From: Angiostrongylus vasorum
Lineage: Eukaryota > Nematoda > Chromadorea > Rhabditida > Metastrongylidae
Direction of reading: 5' to 3'
DNA: 64,000 bases
Assembly (NCBI GenBank): GCA_018806985.1
Contig: JADANN010000215.1
Location: 62,001 to 126,000 of the forward strand
The notes beneath the pieces were generated by a model. The model did not search any database, had not been told where the DNA came from, and worked only from the letters and a program-made list of their open reading frames with translations. Each line of letters opens with the position of its first letter. The first letter of the stretch is position 1. This document shows, in pieces, positions 34,408 through 45,459 of this stretch. The position numbers were made by a program, and so were the translations under genes.

Positions 34408-37400
34408 ATGTCGCTTTCGACTTTGTTGCGTGGAGCTGCGATTAGGCTGACGGCATGTCGAAAGATGTCTGCTTACCCGGTCCCGGATGCCATGTTTGGC
34501 CTCAACGAGGAAGAAATCGCGGTAAACACTACTGAACCTAAAATGCTAAAGGCAACTTATTTGCCCTTATATGCATGTTGTTATTCTAGTGTTTAAATAT
34601 TATCAAAAGCCTTCTGCTGGTTTTCTTTAATGATCACTTTGTCGGAAGATGTTACAAGAAGTTCTTCATTGTCGCTGACTTCTCGGCGCCCTCATCTCCC
34701 TCTTCAGAGCCGTGATGGCTCGAATCGGGCAGTTATTTTTTGTCTCTAGCGATCAATGAGTCTTTCATAATCATATCGAGTTCAATCAAATGGAGTGGAA
34801 CACGTGCTATGGGCATTCGATTTCAATTATTGAGGTTCTGAAAAAGGCGAAGGTACCGAAACGCTGGCCACAATATAGAAAAATTCTTCGTATCACAGTG
34901 GTTATCATTTCTTGTCTCGATTGCACGCAAAGCATATTGTGGATGACTGGTAATTGGTTGGTAGCGGGATTTTTATAACACGACACATTCGACGCGATCC
35001 CTAGTCTGTTAGCTATATAAAGGAGTAACCGGATTCCAGACATTCCAATTTCGGGTTATGTTTATGCATTCCTGTAATTTAGTAGAAAATATTTAGTAAA
35101 AAAAATTTAGTAAAATAAAGTTAGTAATATCTGCCGACAAGTTATATGTTCTCTAGTAAGGTTAGAATTAAAAAGCCTCAATACATAGTTACATAGAGTT
35201 TGCATTTTCGAAAGGCCATCTCCCCTCCGACTGGAGGGGAACAGGTCCAGTCATTCACCATCTAATCTTTTTGGTAGCTTCTTTTGTTGAGTCGTTCGAA
35301 TATATTCAGCATTTGCTGTCAGTTAGTGATCACGATTTCGCAATTCGCCATGCGGATAAGTGAAGATTTTTGATAGCCGTTCCATTTTAATTCTTAAGTG
35401 ATTTCTTGCGACTACTATGCTGTCGATGAACATTTTGAATAGATTCGGAATGAAAACCTTACTTTCCATTTTCAGCTTCGAAAGTCGGTCCGCGACTTCG
35501 CCGATAAGGAATTGGCTCCTCATGCACAAACAATTGATCGTGATAACAACTTCGAAAGCCTCAGGTCGTTCTGGAAAAAGCTTGGAGATCATGGATTATT
35601 GGGTATTACAGCTCCTGGTAAGGTAGATGTTTGTAGTTAGTGATCTTCACAGTTTGTTGATTTCGAAGGCCTTGTTGGCTTTGTGTTTTTCATCTCTGCT
35701 CGTTTTTAGCGGAATTCGGAGGCTCACAAATGAATTACTTCTCCCATGTGCTTGTAATGGAGGAATTGTCTCGAGCTAGTGGCTCTATCGCACTTTCCTA
35801 CGGTGCCCATTCGAATCTCTGCGTTAATCAGATCGTGCGTAATGGTACCCAGAAACAGAAAGAAAAGTACTTGCCCAAGGTGAACAGGATTACATAATTA
35901 ATTTGGCAATTTATCGTTTATGTGCTGATGAGAAAAGCGTAAAGTTATCTGGCAAACAATGGAGTCGAGCTACACATGTGCGGTCTCGGTAGTCCTTTAC
36001 CATTCCCTTCATCTGAAATTACCGTTTCTTCTTTTTTAAAAAGTTAATGCTGCGAATTATTAGTTGTCGGGGAAATCCTCAATATGCAGACTTGCGTTTC
36101 CATTTTTTTCACTAGTTAGTATAACGTTTTTGGAAGCATCGAATAGCTTATTACCCTGTTCTTCTGAAAATACTTTTCTGACGTAGTTTGTAACACCCTT
36201 CATAACTCAGAACAAGTGTTAGGTGTGACTAATCTGCCCAGCACAAAAACTTAATCATCAGTTTTAGCTAATCAGCGGTGAGCATATAGGAGCGTTGGCC
36301 ATGTCAGAAACCAATGCCGGTTCGGATGTGGTCAGCATGAAGTTGAAAGCCGAGAAGCGTGGCGATAAGTGCGACTGTTAACTATTGTCTTCCAAACCCT
36401 TGCGAGACTTGTTTTTTCAAGGGCGTTTTCTTAAAGGTATGTATTGAATGGCACGAAATTCTGGATCACCAATGGCCCGGATGCTGATGTTTTGGTAGTC
36501 TATGCTAAAACTGATCCAACACTACACCAACACGGCATCACTTGTTTCCTAGTGGAGAAAGTGAGTTGTTTTATTTCCAAAACTTGGATCTCAGGCCAGA
36601 GCGAACCATGATCATCGTGTCAGGAGGTCCACATGTTACGATTTGACCTGAGGTCCAAGTGTTGCAAATACATAATAGACACTAAATAAAAGTTAGCATT
36701 GAGGTTTTTTCTTCTTTCTATTTGTCGCTTATTACCTACAAAGATGTATGTTCTATACTGGGTTATGACAAAAGTGAAGCACATTTTTGTAGGAAACTCG
36801 TGAATTTCAAAAACATTTAGAAGAAGAAGAAGAAGAAGAGTTCCCAAGATCGACTGTCTGTTAAACTCGGCACTGGATTAAAAATGTGTCGTTTTCTTTC
36901 TCAGCAATCGCGAGATTGTTATTCAGCACAAGAGTTCAGTTTCTTACAAGAGTATATGCAACTCAGCGGTAGCTGACGTTTCGGCAGTATCGCCTTCTTC
37001 GGAGCCTGGAAGGGTCTATTGATAGGCAGTTTACTCGGTCAAACCCTTCAACAGCACATTTTGATATAAAAGTCGCTACCCTCGCACAGGACTCCAAAAC
37101 ACCAACGTGCAAATTTTTCGAGGCTTTTTGGGTAAATGCCAAGAACCTGAGAGTGAATAGCGGGAAGAATGCCCAGAGATAACATGTCATCTGGCCCCGT
37201 ATCTCAGAGCTGCTTTTTGATGAGAGACGGTGCAGTCATCATCCATATGCGACTCTCAGCGGCTGTTCTTCCTGGGTGGAAGGCAGGAAAAAAAACGGTG
37301 GGTTTTTCGAGAAGCTGCAGATCGTGTAATTATCGTTCAGATTTTCATCTTTCTATCTGTGCTGTTGAAGGGTTTGACCTAGTAAGTTGCGTATTAGTGT

Positions 37401-40400
37401 ACTCTTCCAGGCTGTGAAGAAGGCGATGCTGCCGAAACGTCAGCTACCGTTGTGTTGTATGTGTTGTTTTTGTAAAAAAGTATACATGTGCTGAATAACA
37501 ACCTCGCGATTGCTAAGAAAGAGAGCGAGATATTTAGAGCATTGTTTGAAATGTGACTGAGTGTTCAGAGCTCTTGAGTGCTTGAATATTCACATGTCTT
37601 TTATTGTTCAATTTTTTTCAGGGGTTTGAAGGATTCAGTACTTCACCAAAGCTAAACAAACTGGGTATGCGCGGTTCCAACACTTGTGAACTGGTGTTCG
37701 AGAATTGTGAGATTCCAGGCGAGGGTTGTACTTCTTCACCTCTTTATCCTGTTTAGTGGTGCTTATTTAGTAGTTCTCCAGCACTCTGATTTTTTTGAGG
37801 TTTCAACATTTTCCTTTTCTTTTTCCTTTTCTGTTTTCTGAGCAAATTGCTCTCATTTCTTCGTTTGTTGCTATCTGGAACGCAGAGTACTTACGGGAAT
37901 TTCCCCCAACACGCTAAGCAAAAAAATTTTTTGTCTTAAAGTTCAAAAAAGAAGTAAAAATTATTAAATGGCTTGTCTTCGAGTATTGTAGGTTTTCACA
38001 ACACTTTTCCCATGTTTCGTTGTCTTGCAATCGTTTTTCCACAAAAAACATCAGGGTCCTGAGCAGGTTCACCTTGGCGCGAAGATCCAAAACTTGTTGC
38101 TACTTGTGAATATTATTTTTGGAAGTATTTTTGGAATCAATTCGATTCCTCCAAGATTCACTGTAATATTTTTCTCCAGATGTCGTTAATTTTATGACCA
38201 CCCAATTGAATTTGGTTCTACGCGACATATTCTACTGAATATTGAAGAAGGGAGATCCTTCAAAGCACTAAGTTCAAGGACGGCTTCATATTGAATGTTC
38301 GCAATCATAAAACGTCGGTCGAGCGCTCTGTGTATTGTTCATAGATTTTTTGGTTTTGCCAAAATATCGACTCATGTTGCTGTTGCATAGTATAGAGCTC
38401 AAGAACTATTGTCTCACTACGGTGAGCACTGGGAACAGCAAGTTTGTCAGTGGTCTCTGAGTGGAACCCAAAAGTGGGTAACACTTTTCGTTGTTTTTTT
38501 TTCTACTAGGCTTTTCTGTCAATAATTATTAGTACTCATTGAACAAGGGCGCATGTAGCGGTCTGAGGCGCCCTGGCAATGCACACGGGATCGATCTCCG
38601 CGCCCCAAGCTCACCAAGCCCTCCATGCCTCCGGCGTCGACAAATTGGTACCAGACTTATCTGGGCGGATAACATCTATGGGTTTATACATCGGTTGGCC
38701 AAAGCGAGTCATTGTAAGCCCAGATATGCATTCAGTCACCTCCAGCGGTGCTTAATAATGTCGAATGCATAATGCATCACCTCAGGGATTGATCAACGTC
38801 GAGAGCTTTATCCTTTATTCTTTATCCTTTATCCTTTATATTTATCGAGCATCTTTATGGTTTACTCGCTCATTGAATCACTCAAAAAGATCTGTTCTCT
38901 TTCATACTAGGCGTTCTTCATTAACCGATTTTTTTTTCAATTAATCTATAGCAGTGTTTATCACCTGTTTCATTGAGATGAGATAGTCCTATAGTAGTGA
39001 GCTGGTAGGGTTTCACCCAGGTTTTGTTGACCGACGGAGATTTATGTGCTACTTCTCCACACCGATTCTGTCCATGATTTCCTTTTCTCGCGCTGCCTGT
39101 TGGGTTCTCGTTCACCTGCATGATCCTCCTTTTCATACCTTTTTTGGTTGATATTAATGACAAATCGTGTACTTTCTACACCATCGGGATTTCTAGTCGC
39201 AAGTCTCTCCTAATTCTTTTCGAGCTGTTTAATCATCTTTGATAAACGTTTATGCTTATCTTAAATTTTTGAGTGGCTTGCTCAGAGTAAGTTCGGAAGC
39301 ATTCCAGAATGATGTTGTGATCTTCCTTAATATCATCGATCTTCAGCGGTTGAAATTGGCTATGGTGTCACTTAGACTAGACTGCTCGTATAAGACTGAC
39401 AATTGAATTATTGTTGATTTGCTCGTATGAGACCTACTTCTAGTTTTCTAGATAGATTCGTATCTTTTTCTTCTGCATAGTTAAATTGATTAGCGGAGAG
39501 ATTACGATGATGTGATTCTGTGCAAAAAGATGAAACGACAGGAACGTCACACGGACTCCATCTCCTGCAGCGTACGGTAGTATTCCATATGAGAAGTTCC
39601 GTTTAGCAATTCACTAGTCAGTGGATGGTGGATATACATTGATGGATTCCTTGGAATAAGAATATTCTGAAAGGATAGAATCCTCTTTTAGTAATCTCGC
39701 TGAAAAATCTCTGTCTGCGTCTTAATGCTATGAATTTGGCAAATTTTGGATTCTTCATTTTTTTAGGAGGTCTCCTTGCGGAGGAGTCTTTGAGGTTTTC
39801 ATAAAATGAGTTTTAGAGTTTCACATCATCATGTTAGTTGGTCATTATCAGCTATAGAATCTTCTTATCTTGGCTGGCGGAAGCACAGCTGAATATGTTG
39901 GGACACGGGCTTCTTGTTCATAATTTTTGGTGGGGAAAAATATTTGTTTTATATGGTCCACGTCATCAAGAAGATCATGGGTATCATGATCTGATGAAAG
40001 TTGTTTCGGTAGAATATTGGAGCATAGGATTAGCCATCCTAAGGCGTTCCCAGATCTTCAACACAAGCATTTGCAGAGTTAGGTTGGCCCCCTTGAGTGT
40101 AGACTTGGTCTAGAACGGCAGCCGTTTCTGTGGTTTAACTGAGGAACGTATTTCTCCAGTTTTAGTCCTTTGTATCGTCATGAAAGTAACAGAGAGAACC
40201 GGAATTCATCACTTTCAGTATGACGACTTTCCTTCTACATTCAATCTATTCCTAATATCATCTTCTCTTTTCTTCAAGAGCTTTCATGTTTCTATTTTTT
40301 AGAAGAAAATGTCATGGGTGGTGTTGGCAAGGGCGTGTACGTGTTGATGACTGGGCTCGATATTGAACGCCTAGTGCTTTCCGGTGGACCAATGGGGGTA

Positions 40401-41692
40401 GGATTCATTAAATTACTCATCCCTTCTTGCAAATTTATTTATTCGTTCGTTTGATATTTTATTTGTTATTTATGCTTTTAAAGACTGTCACACCTACTTG
40501 CGCATTGCTTTATAGTGAACACACTTTGGGAAATTTGCTCCCGTGTCAGAATGTTGATGAAAGGCCAAGTTGTTTTCTGGAATTAGTCGCAGTTGTTTGC
40601 TTCCCATATGAGATGGTGCCGTGCTCCTCATGTGTGTTCATCGTCCATCTATATTAATCCGGTAGCTTGAATAACCATACCAGAGCAGTTGGGCTCTCAC
40701 GGACTACGTGGACTCTCCAGGACTGTGACACATTCGTCTGTAAATATTAAACGCTGCTTTGGCAGTCGTCAGCGACCCTGAATCCTTCAGAGATATAAAC
40801 ACATTCGTGGCTTTATTAAAATGATTAATTCGACAAAAAATTGGAAATGCATCTCCTTGAAACTGGTTGTAAATTTCAGGATAATGCAAGCCGCCTGCGA
40901 CGTTGCGTTCCAGTACGCGCATCACCGTGAGGCTTTCGGTACGCAAATAGGAACATTCCAGGTGAGTTACTACTAAGCGGCTCAGGGTTCTTGTGTTCCG
41001 TTTACAGCTTATATTGGACTTTCCAGATGATTCAAGGAAAAATGGCTGATATGTATACAACATTGAATGCCTGCAGAGCTTATTTATATACGGTTGCCAA
41101 GGCAGCCGACAACGGTCATCTTTCAAACAAAGTGAGAACAACGGACTCAGCGCGTGTCGTTACGTGTAGTTGTCTCCGACCAGTGTCTAACTGATCAGAG
41201 TCTCGCTATTTCATTTTATTTCCTTTGAAGTCACTTCTAGATCTTATAAGAGGAAATCTCACTGTATTACGTATATTTCAAATTGGTTAGCTAAACTTTA
41301 CAGCAGTTGTGCCCTAAACATTTGCTTAAATACAACGTTTCTTAGCTCAGGGAAAACTCTCGTTATAGGATTGTGCTGGAGTTATATTGTATCTGGCTGA
41401 GAAGTGCACACTAGTATGCCTGGATGCCATTCAAATTCTAGGTTTTCTTCTTTATTCTTCTTATTACGTTTTTCTTCATCTTCTTGTTTCACATCTAAAT
41501 CTATTTTCCCTTTGTTTTTTTTATTTTCTAACCTTCTCAATTTACACTTTTTAAGGAGGGAATGGATACATAAATGATTATCCCACTGGGCGTTTATTGC
41601 GGGACTCAAAGTTGTACGAAATCGGTGCCGGCACCAGTGAGGTTCGACGGTTGGTTATCGGTCGTGCGCTTAACAAGGAGTACATCCAGTAA
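34408..41692 (+). CDS. ivd-1: Isovaleryl-CoA dehydrogenase, mitochondrial (11 exons)
   Basis: FAD enzyme of leucine breakdown that oxidises isovaleryl-CoA to 3-methylcrotonyl-CoA in the mitochondrial matrix, passing electrons to ETF. Exons read from conserved blocks and splice sites: 34408-34521, 35476-35617, 35710-35879, 36268-36368, 36437-36560, 37622-37718 (or 37724), 40303 (or 40306)-40397, 40880-40961, 41027-41131, 41369-41441, 41556-41692. About 412 residues, close to the family's ~425. An Arg-containing, acid-free N-terminus fits a presequence. Visible family motifs are [53 protein letters not shown], the GLDIERLVL helix carrying the IVD-type catalytic Glu (about residue 271), and GGNGYIND...[12 protein letters not shown] at the C-terminus. 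ATG follows a TTTAG acceptor by 8 nt, suggesting trans-splicing. Exon 7 ends one base out of phase with exon 8 if a GT donor is used. Partial broken copies lie at 53.1-57.6 kb. The family call is firm; the exon 6/7/8 joins are not. Confidence 0.93.
34790..34905 (+). repeat. Penelope-like terminal motif in ivd intron 1
   Basis: GAGGTTCTGAAAAAGGCGAAGGTACCGAAACGCTGGCC around 34832-34868 matches the Penelope-like terminal motif. The same block is present at about 56345-56460 in the pseudogene intron 1, so the insertion predates the gene duplication. Confidence 0.4.
36822..36840 (+). repeat. GAA microsatellite in ivd intron 5
   Basis: Run of AAGAAGAAGAAGAAGAAG. Confidence 0.7.
36884..37540 (+). 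mobile_element. Penelope-like element 3' end inside ivd intron 5
   Basis: Sequence around 37060-37220 translates, with frame shifts, to the end of a Penelope-like GIY-YIG protein ([19 protein letters not shown], later [10 protein letters not shown] then stop). It is followed at 37395-37530 by the motif GAAGAAGGCGATGCTGCCGAAACGTCAGC and an ATAACAACCTCGCGATTGC end. The same terminal sequence occurs in reverse orientation at 36884-37030, so the insert is bounded by inverted copies of about 130-150 bp. It sits within intron 5 and is absent from the pseudogene copy of that intron. Confidence 0.6.
38547..38815 (+). mobile_element. Family A SINE in ivd intron 6
   Basis: Full-length copy ending with GTCGAGAGCTTTATCC and then a TTTATCC microsatellite. 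The same insertion, at the same site, is in the pseudogene intron at 54345. Confidence 0.8.
38806..38842 (+). repeat. TTTATCC-type microsatellite at SINE tail
   Basis: TTTATCCTTTATTC followed by TTTATCCTTTATCC, extending the 3' end of the family A copy in ivd intron 6. Confidence 0.65.
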
Positions 41693-41887
41693 ACTCATTC
41701 TAACCATTAGTAAATTCTGGGCCATGTCCGACTGACTATAGCACCTTCTGATTAGTACAGTTTAGCTCCTTGTAAATGTTTTCTATCTTTCTGATGTAGG
41801 CTATATTTTTAAGCACAGTGTTTTCATGAAAACTTCTCCTTGTGGGAGCGTTGATTTTTCAACGTTTGTCCTAACTTTGAATTACTC

Positions 41888-41893
41888 AATAAA
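41888..41893 (+). promoter_or_regulatory. AATAAA polyadenylation signal of ivd
   Basis: A canonical AATAAA lies 196 nt after the ivd stop codon (41690-41692), giving a 3' UTR of about 210-220 nt. It is the first canonical hexamer seen downstream of the gene. Confidence 0.6.
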
Positions 41894-42639
41894 ACGGGCT
41901 ATTTCGTTAAAGCGCATTATGGACGGTTTGAATTTCTAAGCAGGGCCTTCTTTCACTTAACTGCCTTTGTTTCTACGTAAGTAATCAACTATCAAAAAAT
42001 ATGTTTATGAGCTAATATGTTTGTTTGGAAATGTATCTGTTATTGGTTGAAAAGAAAATGACAAGTGAGAAGTCTGTGCGCTAAGGAGTAATTGTGCACG
42101 TTATCTCTGTGCAAAAACAATAAGAACTGTATTAAATTAAAAGTAGGCAAAGATTGAAGTAAATATTTCTGAGACTGGTTCTTGCTGGACAGTGGTAAAA
42201 TGTATGGATGCTGTATAAAAAAAGTACACAGAGGAAAGACCTCATTAACCATATGCAGCATATATGTTGCGTTGGGTAGTTCGTGCGGTAGCCGGAGCCT
42301 GCTATTTCAGACTTGGTCAAAGCGCCATAATATTTCTGCTTGTGTAGATGAAGAGCTTAACAATCTGCTACAATAATATCTGCTCATGAGGTAAGGAGCA
42401 AAGAGCAGGAGACAGTGGTAACAATGCGAGGACAGAGTAGGGAGGAGTATTCATAGTAACTCAGTGGCTTGTGTACAAGATTTATGAAATATTTGCTTGG
42501 GCAATTTGATGGCCCGTCTTTGGTAGTCTGCTTCGAACATGGCATCCGCCAAGCCTTTTCCATAACCATGAAATCATTCCTATCTGCGAGTGCAGACGGA
42601 TGGCGTAAGCCACGAATACGTTCGCCCATTGTTTGGGTG

Positions 42640-43245
42640 GTCTTCTAAGATGACGCTTGCATTCTCTTGAAGTTCAGCCCACTTTTCTTTTCGTCCATTT
42701 GCCACGTGTTCTTATTATGTGACCTGCCTCTCTTCGCTTCGCTTTCGATGTATGTTCTCCTGAATCTCAAAGATGGGATAGGTTTCGAATACCTGAGCAA
42801 TGAATTCCGGCTAGACATGAGTGCCGGTTAAATTACAGAAGACAAGACATCGTTCACAGTCTTTGTGGTTACTGCGCAGATTTCTCGATATGTTTGAAGT
42901 ACTACCCTTCGTTTCTGCTGCATAACAGTATTGAAGGACTACTGAACAGAAAAGGCGGTGAGCGCGGATATTTGGGGCCATTTGTTGGTCGGTACCTTCT
43001 TTGAGCGGCAGGGATGCGGTCCATGTTGCCATCTTTCCTCTGTCTAATTCCTCGCTGTTATTTTCTATGTTCACTGAACATCGAAGGTACACGTACCAGG
43101 TAGCGCCTGTGATCAAAGAACCATTTAGTTGGATTTGTCCACCTTCGCACCATGGGTTCTTCATGAACTGGGTCTTCGTCCTATATATAAGCAGTCCAAT
43201 CCTTTTTTCTCCCTTTCGTTGAGTCCATTGAGCACCGCCTCTTGT
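42640..43245 (-). mobile_element. RTE-type LINE fragment, decayed
   Basis: Reverse-strand translation shows MKNPWCEGGQIQLNGSLIT, YVYLRCSVNIENNSEELDRG, SLPLKEGTDQQMAPNIRAHR and a YCYAAET block, colinear with the RTE protein at 17.3-17.9 kb. The stretch 42640-42830 matches the following tail region of that element. Stops and frameshifts are present and the catalytic motif is missing. Confidence 0.7.
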
Positions 43246-43639
43246 TTACTAATACTCATCAAAAAGTGGCTGTGGCATCCGGTAACGAATATTTCGTAGG
43301 AAATTTCAACCGCGTATACGTATGCATTGCCGCTCCGAATCGAGCGACGTCATTGTCGGTGTGGCAGTAAAGAGCTCTAGCGAAACTGTATCGCCTTGTA
43401 GAGCCAAATGCGTATAGGTATGGCAAGGAGTCGAAGAAAAAAGCTGTGCATTTGCATTTCCGCACATTCCCATACTTGTTTTTGTGTGCTTGTACACTTG
43501 CCATTTATATAGTAGCGGCTACATGATAGAGTACTGCCGATAACCAAGTAACAAAAAACATTTTGGTTCATTTCCTCTCTTTCCACCCTTCACACACAAA
43601 GAGGGCGCTTGTAAGAAACATGTTTCGAACAACTACCTC

Positions 43640-44410
43640 ACTGTGCACAACTAGGTAACTAAAGGAAGAATCGCGCGACTTGGCTCGGCAAATAGCCATC
43701 TCCAATAGCTACGAAATAGTGACAGCACGAGATAAGTTTAGTAGGAAGCGACGCTCCAAAACGAAACACTTGGCCAAAAGAAAGTCCCGTTTATGTTGCC
43801 CATTATTAGGGATGAAGTAAGCGTAGCTATAAAACGATGCTTAAGAAGGGCAGGTCTAGAGGAATCAGTAGCGATAGTTGAAATACTACCGGATATCTTT
43901 GTCGTCAGTTAGTTCGTAACCGCCTGCATGACCATCTATGTGAAACACCAAATTGCACAAATTGCCCTTACGGTAGGGACGGTGATTGCACGAATTCAGG
44001 TGCGATCTAGCTGACCTCTTGTACTATTTGCGGGGATGAATATATTGGCGGAACGGGCAGACCTTAACGTGTCCGTATAAAAGAACATATAGATGGCAAA
44101 GTAAAAGCAAGGCAAAGTACCCCCAATAGGGACGCATAGGACACAAAAAACATAGCGGTGACGATCTTGACGTAAGTCAATATCCTTGCACAGGAGACTA
44201 AAACACCAATGGTGAGTGCTCCAGAGAAGCTGATTATTATAAGGGTGAAGATCTACTTATTGCATTTTACCCTCTGAGATTATGACAGTGTGTTGATGAG
44301 CAGACTGCGTTTCAATTTGACCTTAGCGGGTTTTGAAGAAGGCGAAACGGCCGACATTTCAGCTACTGGTTATGAATAAATGCTGTGATAATACCTCCTT
44401 GTCTGCTCAT
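43640..44410 (+). pseudogene. Decayed Penelope-like element, GIY-YIG endonuclease end
   Basis: Translating 43795-44120 in two frames gives the C-terminal part of a Penelope-like retroelement protein: IIRDEVSVAIKRCLRRAGLE, then after a frame change RQLVRNRLHDHLCETPNCTN, a Cys-rich stretch (C..C.....C) and CTICGDEYIGGTGRP followed by RVRIKEH. CxxC...YIGxTGRxxxxRIxEH is the GIY-YIG nuclease signature of Penelope-like elements. There are stop codons after GAI and after TGRP and at least one frameshift, so it is inactive. The element's terminal motif (GAAGAAGGCGAAACGGCCGACATTTCAGC) follows at about 44335, then AATAAATGCTG and ACCTCCTTG. The reverse transcriptase part is not seen upstream. Confidence 0.7.
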
Positions 44411-45027
44411 CAAAAAAAGCGGTAAATTGAATCATAATTCCTATTTCAGAAAACCTCATGCTTCACAGTTGATATGAGGCCTTTTTTTATGGAGAACATT
44501 TGAAAGCATTCAGTGTGGCGACCCTTCTCGAAAGGATTACATGAACCACCAAAGCGCTATGGTACAAGAGCGATCTTAAAGAATACAAGATGGTTCACTC
44601 GACAAATCCAATATATCTCAGCAAATACTACTTTACATCAACGTTAACACTTTGTGAAAACAAGAAATCAAGGGTTTATTCAGAAGACAAACGAGAAGAG
44701 ACAATATTAGCCATTTACGAAATAAAGGCTGTGTTAATGCAAATAACAAGCTCGACAGAAACTAACCAACTTCACGCAACCATTAACATTCGTAGAGAAA
44801 ACTAAGAAAAGGCAATGATAAGAAGAAAAACAAACAGCGTACTTTGTTAGTTTGGTAGGCTTTCCTGTCATACTTCTTTGAACAGCATCTTGTCTACGTG
44901 AGAACAATAGCAAACAATAAACCAAACGTAAGTCGGTTTCACATAACTCGAAATAAGCTCTCGTTCAGACATTTCCTTAAGGACGGGACTAATGTACTAA
45001 TCTGCCAACTGTATTAAGTCAGAAATG

Positions 45028-45081
45028 TCCTACATATCGACAGGTATTAGTTAGTCCTACATATCGACAGGTATTAGTTAC
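45028..45081 (+). repeat. 27-bp tandem duplication
   Basis: TCCTACATATCGACAGGTATTAGTTA occurs twice head to tail with a G/C difference at the last base. Confidence 0.8.
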
Positions 45082-45099
45082 CATACTACGTGCCAGCAA

Positions 45100-45442
45100 A
45101 TGAAGTACACAGACTTCAACATGGCACACTGCCGGAAGAGCATCTTACTGGAGGCGAAACCACTTAAAACGTGCTATGTAGAAGCGTATCGCTCAGTGAA
45201 GTGAACCAATCGAATGCCGCTCCATCACATCGAAATCAAGGTCGACTCGATGCGACAATGAACATCCACATCGGAATAGCGGTCAGTTGTGGACCATCGA
45301 CCCGGATCAATGCAGCTCTGAAGAAAAACGAAGGTACCGAAACGTTAGCCGAGCAAATCTTTCTATTAAAACCTCGTGTTGGCTTAGTCGTACAAGAGAT
45401 TACTGACTATTGTTACCGAGGTTTAATGAAATCCGGCTTTTA
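45100..45442 (+). repeat. Penelope-like terminal repeat copy
   Basis: Contains GAAGAAAAACGAAGGTACCGAAACGTTAGCC (about 45318-45348) and AAAACCTCGTGTTGGC, the terminal motif found at the end of the Penelope-like remnants, and ends with ACCGAGGTTTAATGAAATCCGGCTTTTAG, also seen at 23395-23420. No coding capacity. Confidence 0.45.
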
Positions 45443-45459
45443 GGATATCCCACACAGTT

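Noticed and set aside
35925..35945. Hammerhead ribozyme core (CTGATGAG...) of the kind carried by Penelope-like elements
   Set aside because: CTGATGAG is present in ivd intron 3, but there is no properly spaced GAAA with flanking stems, and it is not beside a Penelope-like terminus.
40427..40657. 76-codon frame within ivd intron 7 as an alternative exon
   Set aside because: No similarity to acyl-CoA dehydrogenases and flanked by no suitable splice sites.
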